64,000 bases of DNA from an uncultured Roseburia sp. Its GTDB lineage: Bacteria > Bacillota > Clostridia > Lachnospirales > Lachnospiraceae. Every line of letters starts with the position of its first letter. Within the stretch, counting starts at the first letter, position 1. Positions 53,451 through 61,991 of this stretch are shown one piece after another. The notes below the pieces were generated by a model. The model worked only from the letters and a program-made list of their open reading frames with translations, did no database searches and had not been told where the DNA came from. The position numbers and the translations under genes were made by a program. The stretch covers positions 105,270-169,269 of the forward strand of contig UQNW01000004.1 in NCBI GenBank assembly GCA_900542495.1, in the 5' to 3' direction.

Positions 53451-53831
53451 CTATTTGTTATTTGCTTTTTCCTGAAATTTCTCATTATCAATGATAAAAC
53501 GCTCGTGGGTTCCCTCTCCAATCTTGCCACGCTCATCAAAAGCTTCCACTTTAAACACCAGTCTCTTGCGGTCGATCTCCACAAGTTCACTCACTGCGGT
53601 CACTTCCATGCCAAGCGGAGTGGCTGAAATATGTGATACGTTCATCAGGGTGCCGACCGTTCCCTTGCCTTCCTCAAGTTCTGCTGCCACGCTCTTATAG
53701 GCTGCCTGCTCCATAAGGGCGATCATGGAAGGTGTCGCATATACATTCAGTTCGCCGCTTTTCATTGCTTTCGCAGAATTTTTTTCGGAAACAACCTCTT
53801 TTGCTTCTCCTTTAATGCCTGTCTCTAACAT
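53451..53831 (-). CDS. Hotdog thioesterase, fluoroacetyl-CoA-thioesterase-like
   Basis: 126 residues, ATG at 53831 with GAGAGGATA about 8 bases upstream; the longer frame to 53933 is unlikely. Family features: YATPSMIALMEQAAYKSV with the catalytic Glu, then GTLMNVSHISATPLGMEVTA and FDERGKIGEGTHERFIID with the conserved His. Possible housekeeping thioesterase; the substrate is unknown and the fluoroacetyl label is family naming only. Confidence 0.85.
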   Translation of the reverse strand: MLETGIKGEAKEVVSEKNSAKAMKSGELNVYATPSMIALMEQAAYKSVAAELEEGKGTVGTLMNVSHISATPLGMEVTAVSELVEIDRKRLVFKVEAFDERGKIGEGTHERFIIDNEKFQEKANNK

Positions 53832-53933
53832 TATCTTATCCTCTCTTTTCCTGATATTGCTATTCCTTTTCTGCGAAAATCTTATCACACTTTCTGCACG
53901 CAAACAAGGCTCGCAGACACCGCCATGAAACAA

Positions 53934-54060
53934 TCTGTGTATTTTTTTCAGTCCAAAATGCTCATTTTCTTTTCATCTATGTCAGAATCTGCTAAAACAG
54001 CAAAAAATTACCCGAAGAAATTACTTAAAACTGCATTTTGTTTTATAAGGAGTTTACGAT
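53934..54060. other. Divergent gap between the hotdog gene and the small plus-strand ORF
   Basis: 127 bases with the hotdog gene promoter region (minus strand) and, on the plus strand, AAGGAG at 54047-54052 serving the tiny ORF. No clear promoter boxes for either. Confidence 0.4.
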
Positions 54061-54171
54061 ATGACTGATGCAAATCAACCAATTCAAAATTTTAAGCAAA
54101 TGCTTCAGGAAGCAGCAGCTATCAGGAATATGGCGATCACGCAACGGTCGCAATCACTATTCTATTTATGA
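54061..54171 (+). CDS. Possible 36-residue ORF
   Basis: ATG at 54061, TGA at 54169-54171; AAGGAG lies 8 bases upstream. Predicted MTDANQPIQNFKQMLQEAAA then IRNMAITQRSQSLFYL, a soluble helix-forming peptide. Its end overlaps the stop of the YfhO gene on the other strand. I recognise no family; it could be a small protein or the start of a broken gene. Support is only the ribosome site and the composition. Confidence 0.4.
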   Translation: MTDANQPIQNFKQMLQEAAAIRNMAITQRSQSLFYL

Positions 54172-56694
54172 GATCTGATCATTCTGTTTTTTCCCTGCAG
54201 CTGTGAATTTTTTCACAACTGCAAGGGAAAAAAGAAAGAGTAACACACATCCAAGACTGATCCCTGCTCCCATTTTTAATCCCGGTGTTGTATAACAAAG
54301 CTCGATGTCATGTGTTCCTTCCTCTAACGGAATACTGATAAACGCCTCTGCAAAAATCTCCGGATTTATCTCTTTTCCGTCCACATACACGTTCCAGCCG
54401 TCTTCTTTTGCAATCGAAAAGACGAGATCTCCCGCTTTTTTCACATCAATCGTTCCGGTGATCCTGCGGTCTGAAAAGGAGGTAAGCTCCATTGTATGTG
54501 AATCCAATGTCTGATATGCTGTATCAAGTGCCTCCATATCCAGCTTATAGGCTGTGATATCCACGCGCTCCTCATTGGAGTTTTTAATCTTTATCACGTC
54601 CCCTGCCTTTGCATAACCCAGGTCTAAAATATATCCATGTGACGCTTTGGTAAACGACTTTGTTCTTCCGTCACTGACTTCCTCCTCCAACGTATCGGAT
54701 GTCACCGAACTGTATGCTGCAAAATAGTATCCATCCTCCGGCACCGAAATCGTGGATATGCCAGTCTCTGATTCTGCCGGGACCGCCGAGAGCATTTCCT
54801 CCTCTGCACCAAGCAGATATGCCAGTTCATTCTGGTTGGAAACTCCTCCGCCATTTTTATAATCCCAGAGTTCTGCCACCCGCTCATCCACCATAAAACC
54901 AAGCGGAAGCGAATATTTATTTTCATATAAATAAGTGTCCCCGGAAGATGCCACAAGCGTGCGAAGCGGTCCTTCCTCCAATGCGTTATCTGCGATCACA
55001 TATTTTAAGGAGAGCATGGAAGAGATCAACGGCGACGCACCATTGATGCAGTAAAAATTCTTTCCGCCTTCCATTCCAAGATCCTGATAAATGTGGCTCA
55101 CATTGATATTCATGAGGGAAGAAAACTGTGTTGCAGAATAATAGCCGGATAACGCTGCATCATTTTTAGTTCTCCGCTCCATTTCTTCTGTCCGGTAAAA
55201 ATAGACAGCGCTGTTTTTGCTCTCCTGCTCCTTCGCCTGGTTCAAGACATTTTCATAGTCCTTCCAGTCTTTGACATAAGAAGTTCTGTTTACCGTATCC
55301 AGACCTGTCATGTCAAAGTTGACCGTAAGCTCCGCAATTACTACAATTGACGTGATCAAAAAAATATACTCCCGCACCTTTTTCTTTCCCGCGTACCATA
55401 TCAACAGCAGAACCGCATACACTGCGATAAATACTGCGGTCACAAAAAAGCTGTCACTTCCGATCATCTCACTGTCCGACAAGCGGTACGCTGCATACAA
55501 AAATACACTATCTAAAACCAGAGCCACAAGCACCTGATACCAACGGTTTTCCCTCAAATGTAAAAATGTCTCAAAGCAAAGCACTAACAATAAAAAACTG
55601 TATAAAAAGCTCTGTCTGCCCGGCAGCGAATCCGGAAAATGTAGTCCATGCCAGATAAAATCCAGCATATTATTTGCAAAGCTGACCGCCATAAAAACAA
55701 GCAACAAGATCCGCGGCACTTTCTTTTTCCAGCTGATTCCATGGTTCATCACATATAGCAAAATCAGAAACAATGTGAACACACCACTGTAAAGGTTCGG
55801 CCAGTGATCGCGCCCTGTGTACGTTTCCACCAGAATACAGTGTCTTCCAAGCTCTGCGATCAGATTAAAATACCACTCCATTGCACTCGGAAACGAAATT
55901 CCCTGTGATCCGCTTTCCCCTAAAATAATGGCTTCCGGGATCAGTAACACCGCTCCTGTTCCACCTGCTAAAAGCGAATACCAGCCAAACCGCAGGCAGG
56001 CTCCTATTTTTCCCTCTTTCTGCTCCAATAGAAGGATCAGAAAATAAAGCACCAGAAAAATGCAGATCATAATGGAAATATAGTAATTTGATAAAATCGA
56101 GACAGCGAGTGTGACATAATATAACGTCACCTTTTTTTCCTTTACTAACTGCTCCACTCCAAGAATAATGAGCGGTGCGAGCACCAGACAATCCGTCCAC
56201 ATCACATTCCATGCGTAGGCCGCCATAAATGCCGACAGGGCATAGGCTGTTCCAAACACAGCAATCGCCGGATGATTCGTATGGAAATGTTTTTTCAGGT
56301 AATAGGCAAAGGTCAGTCCACAGAGTGATATGCGAACGATCATAAGGATCGACATAAACTCGATCACATACCCTTTCGGGCATAATAAGATCAGCCAGTT
56401 TAACGGACTTGCCAGATAATAGGCAAAGAGCGACACAAAATCCGCCCCGAGCCCGATCGTCCACGAATACATCAGGCTCTCACCAGATCTTAATTTATCC
56501 ACAAACTCCGTAAAAAAAGGGCAATATTGATGATACATATCCACCTGTAACAGACAACGCTCCCCGAAAGGATAAACTTCGTGGTCGATACAGATGATCA
56601 CGGAAATCAGTAATGGAATCAAAAAAGCGGCAAAAAGCGGCAAGCGTCTCGCCCACTTCGCAGATTTTGTCTCATTTTTTTCTGTCTGATTCAT
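54166..56694 (-). CDS. YfhO-like multi-spanning membrane protein
   Basis: About 842 residues with roughly 12-14 membrane helices (LPLFAAFLIPLLISVIICID, then many between residues 80 and 460), an extracytoplasmic beta-rich region (about 460-800) and a final helix near the C-terminus. YfhO family members glycosylate lipoteichoic acid or are linked to glycolipids in Bacillus. GGAG 9 bases upstream supports the ATG at 56694 over 56715. It follows an LtaS-like gene by 48 bases, which suits a role in LTA decoration. Confidence 0.85.
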   Translation of the reverse strand: MNQTEKNETKSAKWARRLPLFAAFLIPLLISVIICIDHEVYPFGERCLLQVDMYHQYCPFFTEFVDKLRSGESLMYSWTIGLGADFVSLFAYYLASPLNWLILLCPKGYVIEFMSILMIVRISLCGLTFAYYLKKHFHTNHPAIAVFGTAYALSAFMAAYAWNVMWTDCLVLAPLIILGVEQLVKEKKVTLYYVTLAVSILSNYYISIMICIFLVLYFLILLLEQKEGKIGACLRFGWYSLLAGGTGAVLLIPEAIILGESGSQGISFPSAMEWYFNLIAELGRHCILVETYTGRDHWPNLYSGVFTLFLILLYVMNHGISWKKKVPRILLLVFMAVSFANNMLDFIWHGLHFPDSLPGRQSFLYSFLLLVLCFETFLHLRENRWYQVLVALVLDSVFLYAAYRLSDSEMIGSDSFFVTAVFIAVYAVLLLIWYAGKKKVREYIFLITSIVVIAELTVNFDMTGLDTVNRTSYVKDWKDYENVLNQAKEQESKNSAVYFYRTEEMERRTKNDAALSGYYSATQFSSLMNINVSHIYQDLGMEGGKNFYCINGASPLISSMLSLKYVIADNALEEGPLRTLVASSGDTYLYENKYSLPLGFMVDERVAELWDYKNGGGVSNQNELAYLLGAEEEMLSAVPAESETGISTISVPEDGYYFAAYSSVTSDTLEEEVSDGRTKSFTKASHGYILDLGYAKAGDVIKIKNSNEERVDITAYKLDMEALDTAYQTLDSHTMELTSFSDRRITGTIDVKKAGDLVFSIAKEDGWNVYVDGKEINPEIFAEAFISIPLEEGTHDIELCYTTPGLKMGAGISLGCVLLFLFSLAVVKKFTAAGKKQNDQIS

Positions 56695-56742
56695 TCTTTT
56701 AAACTCCTGCTTCATTTACTTTCTTATTTTTGCACTGTAAAT

Positions 56743-58539
56743 CTACTCTTTTTCCCAGTCAAAAAGCTGGTAATATTGCAAACTCTGATACTCTCTCAGT
56801 TCGTCTTTTGAACTGGATGCATTGGTATCCACACCGTCTTTCGTGAGCACGCGCATTGCTGATACGACCGGATAATTCTGTTGTAATTCCAACAGATAAT
56901 TGCCATATGCATTCTCGGAAATACCTGCGTACTGCAGCACATCCGCAGCGAGATAATTGGCGCTGGTATCCTTTCCGGTCTCCTCTGCAATATCATAGTT
57001 TGCCCAGATCACATAAGGAACTTCATACCGGAGCTTTAACTGTTCCTCCGTCAGTGTCTTTGTTGTCATTCCATTCAAATTCAAGATCGGTGCTGCCACT
57101 GTATCGTTTGGCTGATGATCTCCAAAAAACACTACAATTGTCTTTTCATCTGCCTCTTTAAAATAAGAGATCAGTTTTTCCAATGCCTGATCCGAAAGCT
57201 TAATCAGTGATAGATACTGGCTCAACGCCTCATTCTGCACTCCGTCCACTGTGATGTCCGGCGTAAAATTATCATAGGTGTCCGAATATCCACCGTGATT
57301 CTGCATAGTCACATTAAAGACAAATAACGGTTTTCCTGCTTCTTTCTTCTCATATAATTCAATGATCTTATCTACGCAGCTGTTATCGCTGACATATTTA
57401 CGCACATAACCGGCGCCCCAGTACTGATCTTTAAAAACACTCTCCGAAAAACCGAGCATCGGATACACCGTATCCCTGTCCCAGCCATCCGCATAATAAG
57501 GATGCGCTGCCACCGTCTCATAACCAAGCGACGCAAGATATGCCGGGAGTGCCGGAAGTTCTTTCGTGATGTACTGCTGATACGGAATACTTCCCTGCGG
57601 CAGAAACGCCATGCTGTTTCCGGTCAGAAACTCAAACTCTGTGTTTGCGGTATTTCCGCCACATACGGACACATTTAAATATCCCGTTACCGTATTCTCT
57701 GCCCCGTTCTGCAAGCTGTGCAGATAAGGCATATAATCTTCATTTGTTGTAAAATCTCCCAGTACTTTCAAGTCAGAAAATGACTCGTTCATCACGACAA
57801 TGATATTCGGAAGTTGTTCTTCCCCGCCATTGTCTTCTACCTCATCCTCCTGATTTTCATAGCTTTCCAACACTGCCTGTTCTTCTTCCACATGATAACC
57901 TGACGGTTTTTCCACCGTCACGTAGGCAAGATCCATCGCAAATGTGACAGCCATTCCATTTACTTCCGCCATAAATGCCGGTGTAAATAAAAATGGATAC
58001 AATCTGTGTCCCGTCTGAAAATCCTCATTCTGAAGCAGATTCACAAACAGAACAAGCACAACCACGCATGCACCAGCCGGAATCAGGCGTTTCCATAATT
58101 TCCATTTTGGAAATCCTGTTTTCACAAAATGCAAGCCAGCGATCAGCGCGAGGAAAACCAGTGTCATGATGACCATTCTCGTATCCGGTTTAAAATCATA
58201 ATTAGAAGCCACACTCGCCGCTGTTTTCCATGAAAAAATATCCCATGGCACGATCGGATTCGTGCGGAAACGGACTACATACGCATTCGCAATGCCATAA
58301 ATCATGGCAATGACCAGTTCAATCCGAAGTCCGCTTCGTATTCTTCCTGTCAGGCAGACAAAAATCCATGCCAGCAGTTCAAAAAGCACAATATTAAAAA
58401 ACTGCGCCCACGGTCTTACTTCCGCAAATGGATTGTGCGTATAACCTTCCATCAGATAAAATGCTGCAACCGGAACTGCTAAAAGCACCAGACCTCCGAT
58501 GACAGTCTTTCTGTATTTTTTATTCCATATCTGTTTCAT
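56743..58539 (-). CDS. LtaS-like sulfatase-superfamily membrane enzyme
   Basis: 598 residues: five N-terminal membrane helices (about residues 10-210) then an extracellular sulfatase-fold domain. Metal and nucleophile sites: VVMNESFSDL (Glu), GGNTANTEFEFLTGNS with the catalytic Thr, VVFFGDHQPND (Asp, His). Polymerises glycerol phosphate from phosphatidylglycerol into lipoteichoic acid in LtaS; this homologue may act on LTA or a related polymer. Paired with YfhO in one unit. Confidence 0.9.
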   Translation of the reverse strand: MKQIWNKKYRKTVIGGLVLLAVPVAAFYLMEGYTHNPFAEVRPWAQFFNIVLFELLAWIFVCLTGRIRSGLRIELVIAMIYGIANAYVVRFRTNPIVPWDIFSWKTAASVASNYDFKPDTRMVIMTLVFLALIAGLHFVKTGFPKWKLWKRLIPAGACVVVLVLFVNLLQNEDFQTGHRLYPFLFTPAFMAEVNGMAVTFAMDLAYVTVEKPSGYHVEEEQAVLESYENQEDEVEDNGGEEQLPNIIVVMNESFSDLKVLGDFTTNEDYMPYLHSLQNGAENTVTGYLNVSVCGGNTANTEFEFLTGNSMAFLPQGSIPYQQYITKELPALPAYLASLGYETVAAHPYYADGWDRDTVYPMLGFSESVFKDQYWGAGYVRKYVSDNSCVDKIIELYEKKEAGKPLFVFNVTMQNHGGYSDTYDNFTPDITVDGVQNEALSQYLSLIKLSDQALEKLISYFKEADEKTIVVFFGDHQPNDTVAAPILNLNGMTTKTLTEEQLKLRYEVPYVIWANYDIAEETGKDTSANYLAADVLQYAGISENAYGNYLLELQQNYPVVSAMRVLTKDGVDTNASSSKDELREYQSLQYYQLFDWEKE

Positions 58540-58648
58540 TTTATTCCCAGCTTTTCTTTATAGATTTTCCTGCAGCTATCAGCACCGCGTTCGCAAAACT
58601 GCATCTTCGCTGCCCAGTTTTTACTCATGTGGTTACTTCGCCATAGAA

Positions 58649-58707
58649 AAAGGATGTGTCAAAATATCGTGACGACAACACGGTCTATTTTAACACATCC
58701 TTTTTTT
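58649..58707. terminator. Long terminator between DUF975 and LtaS-like genes
   Basis: Arms 58649-58668 and 58688-58707 pair at 19 of 20 positions around a 19-base loop; outer A5/T7 ends give T tracts on both strands. It separates the DUF975 gene from the LTA unit. Confidence 0.9.
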
Positions 58708-58772
58708 AATTGAAATCAGTTCTCACATTTTTCACATTTTTGCATTCACTCTGCGTTACTGTTTACCAAAAA

Positions 58773-59507
58773 CTACATGGTTGTCTGGAAATCATCCGCT
58801 CCGCTTCCGGCAGAACCTCTGCTCAAATTCAGATAAAAATGAGCGGTTGCCATTCTTGTGTATGGATTTAAGAATAAATCACCGATTCCAAGTGTGCATG
58901 CGCTCAATAACGCCCAGCCGATAAAGCTGAAATCCAGACAAAACAATGCCCATTTATTTCCGTCCATCATCTGCTTGGATGCCTCGATTGCTTCCATAAT
59001 TCCCATTTCCGGATGCTCTGCCAAAATATAAGTTGCCATTGCATAACGATAGGAAGCTATAATTCCCGGTACGATCAATAACAATGTCCATAAGAATATA
59101 AAAATAGAAGTTACAATACGAAGTCCAAGTGCCTTTCCGAAATACTGGAAATAGGAAAACTCATCCTTAATGTCCGCATTTTCGCCCAATGCGCGTTTGG
59201 AAAAATAAGCACACATACCAAGCTCTACTGCACCACCGACTACAAACTGTGCCAGCGAATAAATGCTGATAACGCCCAACATGAAAGTCAGCATGCCTAA
59301 CATTTCAACTGGAAGCTGATCTAAATTCATATTCAGTCCAAAAATCTGTAAACTCATTCCCTCCCCATATTGGTAGCTCGCGGAAACCGGTACCACCGTC
59401 TGGATTCCTCCAAGCAATGCACCTACAAAACAGATGAGAACTGCCATTCCCCAGTTTCCGCTCAAAGATGCTCTTGCACGTTCACGATAATCTGCTGCTC
59501 TTAACAT
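58773..59507 (-). CDS. DUF975 family membrane protein
   Basis: 244 residues with about five hydrophobic helices (LICFVGALLGGIQTVVPV, LTFMLGVISIYSLAQFVVGG, IFIFLWTLLLIVPGIIASYR and others). The family start LRAADYRERARASLSGNWG and GIMEAIEASKQMMDGNKWAL are typical. Common in Lachnospiraceae; function unknown. Confidence 0.88.
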   Translation of the reverse strand: MLRAADYRERARASLSGNWGMAVLICFVGALLGGIQTVVPVSASYQYGEGMSLQIFGLNMNLDQLPVEMLGMLTFMLGVISIYSLAQFVVGGAVELGMCAYFSKRALGENADIKDEFSYFQYFGKALGLRIVTSIFIFLWTLLLIVPGIIASYRYAMATYILAEHPEMGIMEAIEASKQMMDGNKWALFCLDFSFIGWALLSACTLGIGDLFLNPYTRMATAHFYLNLSRGSAGSGADDFQTTM

Positions 59508-59714
59508 AATCTCTCTCCTTTTTTACCTGCGTTCTAATTATCATATCTATCATAAGTCATTTTCCTTAAAAATAAAAGTCCTATTGCTTTATTTGCAAAA
59601 ATATTATATTGTGTTCTCGTGCCGAAGTTTTGCACATTTTGTATTATGTCAACCAATGTTGGCGGTTGTACCAGCGCAACCCTACTATTATGAAAAAGAA
59701 AGGCAGACTTTATT
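59508..59714. other. Divergent promoter region
   Basis: About 207 bases. On the minus strand TATAAT near 59605 precedes the DUF975 gene; a matching -35 is weak. On the plus strand TTGGCG with TACTAT 18 bases on may serve the 338-residue gene; its spacer has a GGTTG/CAACC repeat. No gene. Confidence 0.45.
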
Positions 59715-60731
59715 ATGGATGAATTTTTTGATCAGTTTTTCCCAACCGAATTTTTGATAGAATATTTAGAGAACGGACCGGAGGAAAACACCGACCGTTT
59801 TCAGACTTATGTTGTGTATCGTTTTCTCTCTTTTGCAGCAAAGGAAAATCCAGCGATCGTAGCAGAGCTGAAAGACACTTTGGATTGTCCACTTTCCATG
59901 GACAATCTCGCAGATATTTACCGTTTTCTGGATAAAGATTTTTATTTTTCTCCTTCTTTCTCCGAGAATTCTTTTGATCCGGTACTGCTGTGCTATGCCA
60001 TTGCGATCATTGATGATAAGTCCGGCTTTGGACTTGCTATCCTGAATCGTATTTTAAAAGAGGTGTGCCCTGAGATTGCTTCTGTGGATTTTTCCAATGT
60101 AGATATCGATCTGGAAGTTTTGCTACAGACAGAAGTACAGTTTTATGCGGCTCTGGCTATCTGTTCCATTCACTATAGCACTCTGATCGCATTCCTTCCA
60201 AAATTTGCAGCCGCCTATATGGAAGATCTGCATTTTACGTGCGAGGATTTTATTCTCTATGATTTCATGGATGAATATTTTGAAGTCAAAAACTGTTCTG
60301 CCACCCCGGCTTTTCAGGAGATGATCGACACCTTAGTACTGGCAACTTTACAGTCTTTTGACACTGACCTTGAGAATTTTACGCTTGACGGATTGTTCCA
60401 GTTAAAGCATCCAGCCGGACGTTTTGCCGCAATCTACTGCAGCGGTGCGATCGATATGAAAGACCTTCCCGTTCCTTCCGATGCTGCCGGTCTGATGAAA
60501 CATATCCTCTCCTATTCAGCCGCCTATGAGCTTCGCAATAATCTCTACGATTATCATTTAGATGAGGACAAGACGATCACTCTGACGAACTGGAAAGAAA
60601 ACTTAAAATGGCATTATGTACAATACACGAATGTATACAATCTTGCCCTTTCCTCTTTTGTGGCTGCATGCTACTCCAGAAAACTGCTGCAAAAACAGTT
60701 TGAGGAGAATTTACGCGCACTTAACGAGTAA
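59715..60731 (+). CDS. Unrecognised acidic cytoplasmic protein
   Basis: 338 residues, no signal peptide or membrane helix. Highly acidic and aromatic (MDEFFDQFFPTEFLIEYLEN at the start). Looks mostly alpha-helical. The ribosome site is GAAAGGCAG about 10 bases ahead. A strong convergent terminator follows. Its neighbours (DUF975 and an XRE pair, both on the other strand) do not suggest a role. I do not recognise a family. Confidence 0.7.
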   Translation: MDEFFDQFFPTEFLIEYLENGPEENTDRFQTYVVYRFLSFAAKENPAIVAELKDTLDCPLSMDNLADIYRFLDKDFYFSPSFSENSFDPVLLCYAIAIIDDKSGFGLAILNRILKEVCPEIASVDFSNVDIDLEVLLQTEVQFYAALAICSIHYSTLIAFLPKFAAAYMEDLHFTCEDFILYDFMDEYFEVKNCSATPAFQEMIDTLVLATLQSFDTDLENFTLDGLFQLKHPAGRFAAIYCSGAIDMKDLPVPSDAAGLMKHILSYSAAYELRNNLYDYHLDEDKTITLTNWKENLKWHYVQYTNVYNLALSSFVAACYSRKLLQKQFEENLRALNE

Positions 60732-60738
60732 GAAGCAT

Positions 60739-60801
60739 AAAAGTCCACCATGCAGTTTACATCAGACATTTCTGATTACAAATTGCATGGTGGACTTTTT
60801 T
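60739..60801. terminator. Strong convergent terminator
   Basis: 16-base perfect arms at 60739-60754 and 60784-60799 (AAAAGTCCACCATGCA and its complement) with a 29-base loop and a T6-7 tail on the plus strand (A4 on the other side). It serves the plus-strand 338-residue gene and overlaps the last codon of the minus-strand small gene. Confidence 0.92.
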
Positions 60802-61090
60802 AATAATTGCTCACAACAAGACGTCTTTTGAAATAAATATCCATCTTATCAATGGCACTTCTCGCCTGACTATAACGATTCCTGTTCGTATTGATCACAT
60901 AAATCTGACTTGCGCCATGAAACTTCTTACGCAGGAAAAAAGGAATTGGAATCCAGCTTTTCGTAAATGGGATATGGTTCTCCATTAATACATGAATTGC
61001 CTGCTCACTGGTCTTTTCATTTGTTGTCCTGCACAACTCAATATCTTTATCTATCTCTCTGCCATTGCCTAATGTCACACTTCTGCCCAT
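60800..61090 (-). CDS. Unknown 96-residue protein paired with an XRE regulator
   Basis: ATG at 61090 with AAGGAG 10 bases upstream, 16 bases past the XRE stop. Basic protein (ends IYFKRRLVVSNY), with a central IPFTKSWIPIPFFLRKKFHG and NRNRYSQARSAIDKMD. No membrane helix or known catalytic motif. Placement directly behind an autoregulated XRE gene is like a toxin-antitoxin or small regulatory pair, with the order antitoxin-first. I do not recognise the family, and toxicity is not shown. Confidence 0.65.
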   Translation of the reverse strand: MGRSVTLGNGREIDKDIELCRTTNEKTSEQAIHVLMENHIPFTKSWIPIPFFLRKKFHGASQIYVINTNRNRYSQARSAIDKMDIYFKRRLVVSNY

Positions 61091-61106
61091 AACCAAAATA
61101 CTCCTT

Positions 61107-61349
61107 CTACTTGATCTTAATCTGTACCTGTTTTCCAAGGCTTCCTGCCACCTTGATCAAAAAATCAAGGCTTGGATTGTATTTGCCACTCTCTAATCTG
61201 GAAATATTAGACTTTTTCGTTCCAACACGTTCTGCTAACACTTCCTGCGTCATATCCTGCGCTTTTCTTGCTTCCTTTAATTGCTGTACCACTTCATAAC
61301 GAGGGGTAAGCTGACCAACTGCAAGATTTTTATTTTTCACATGAGCCAA
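61107..61349 (-). CDS. XRE-family helix-turn-helix regulator
   Basis: 80 residues; the HTH is at about residues 20-70 (QLKEARKAQDMTQEVLAERV, TKKSNISRLESGKYNPSLDF). Start codon is TTG at 61349 with GGAGG 8 bases upstream. The C-terminus is short and basic. Its promoter carries a perfect 22-base palindrome covering the -10 region, as expected for autoregulation. Most likely the antitoxin or repressor of the pair with the next gene. Confidence 0.9.
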   Translation of the reverse strand: MAHVKNKNLAVGQLTPRYEVVQQLKEARKAQDMTQEVLAERVGTKKSNISRLESGKYNPSLDFLIKVAGSLGKQVQIKIK

Positions 61350-61422
61350 ACGAACGCCCTCCTGTATGCTTGTCTATGAAATATGGATAATCTGTACAAT
61401 AATTGCGGTTTTCACATGTTTA

Positions 61423-61451
61423 AAGTTATCATATATGATAACTTACGTCAA
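61423..61451 (-). promoter_or_regulatory. Promoter and 22-bp palindromic operator of the XRE pair
   Basis: Minus strand: -35 TTGACG (61446-61451), 17 bases, -10 TAACTT (61423-61428). The spacer and -10 are covered by a perfect palindrome at 61423-61444 (half-site AAGTTATCATA). Binding would exclude polymerase. Confidence 0.8.
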
Positions 61452-61541
61452 GAATAAAGCTTTACATTTTACGAAGTTTTATTTGAAAACCCATTTTTCA
61501 AAATAACTATCATAATATTTTTCTATGTTTCAAAAAATTTC

Positions 61542-61570
61542 TTGCAATCTTTTCTGGAATATGATAAGAT
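61542..61570 (+). promoter_or_regulatory. Promoter of tRNA-Leu
   Basis: Plus strand: -35 TTGCAA (61542-61547), 17 bases, -10 TAAGAT (61565-61570), about 40 bases ahead of the tRNA. Confidence 0.7.
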
Positions 61571-61610
61571 ATTTCTTGCTTGAGCGATTTTGTTCAAGAT
61601 TATATTAGAC

Positions 61611-61693
61611 GCAGGAGTGGCGGAATGGCAGACGCATCAGACTCAAAATCTGACGCTGGCAACAGTGTGTGGGTTCAAGTCCCATCTCCTGCA
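61611..61693 (+). tRNA. tRNA-Leu(CAA)
   Basis: Acceptor GCAGGAG pairs with CTCCTGC (61686-61692), A discriminator, CCA not encoded. Anticodon stem TCAGA/TCTGA around loop CTCAAAA gives anticodon CAA, reading UUG. Long variable arm of the class II type, and T-loop GGTTCAAGTCC. 83 bases. Confidence 0.95.
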
Positions 61694-61704
61694 TTAGATA
61701 ATAG

Positions 61705-61741
61705 AATGGGAAGCCTTATAAATCAAGGCTTCCCATTTTTT
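61705..61741 (+). terminator. Terminator of tRNA-Leu
   Basis: Arms 61705-61717 and 61725-61737 (AATGGGAAGCCTT and complement), 7-base loop, then TTTT. Perfect 13-base stem, 11 bases after the tRNA. Confidence 0.92.
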
Positions 61742-61991
61742 GTTCATAACTAAATTGTGGCTACAGTTAGGTTACATATTTTTCTGTACTATAGTTCAGG
61801 TATTTTCTAATACTATGAAGCATGTTCTACAATGCATGCCGGAATTCCAGCCATTCGGATTTGCAAGAATATTAGCAGTAATTGCTTCACTGCTTCCATA
61901 TACATCTGCAGACTTCGCACCTTTTGCCTGCACGCGCTACACATAATTTCGGTTCTCTTATTAAGTGTATTAAAATTTAGGTATCCCTGAA
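61742..61991. other. Gap between tRNA-Leu and the ATPase gene, with possible gene relic
   Basis: About 250 bases. On the minus strand a 44-codon frame from a GTG (61944) reads VQAKGAKSADVYGSSEAITA then continues to HCRTCFIVLENT and stops; it looks protein-like but has no ribosome site, and the plus-strand frame through 61740-61946 is its shadow or the reverse. Possibly the remnant of a gene inserted at the tRNA. Low certainty. Confidence 0.3.

Noticed and set aside
61740..61946. 68-codon plus-strand frame after tRNA-Leu as a gene
   Set aside because: It starts inside the terminator T tract, has no ribosome site and reads as a mix of hydrophobic segments; the opposite strand looks more protein-like.
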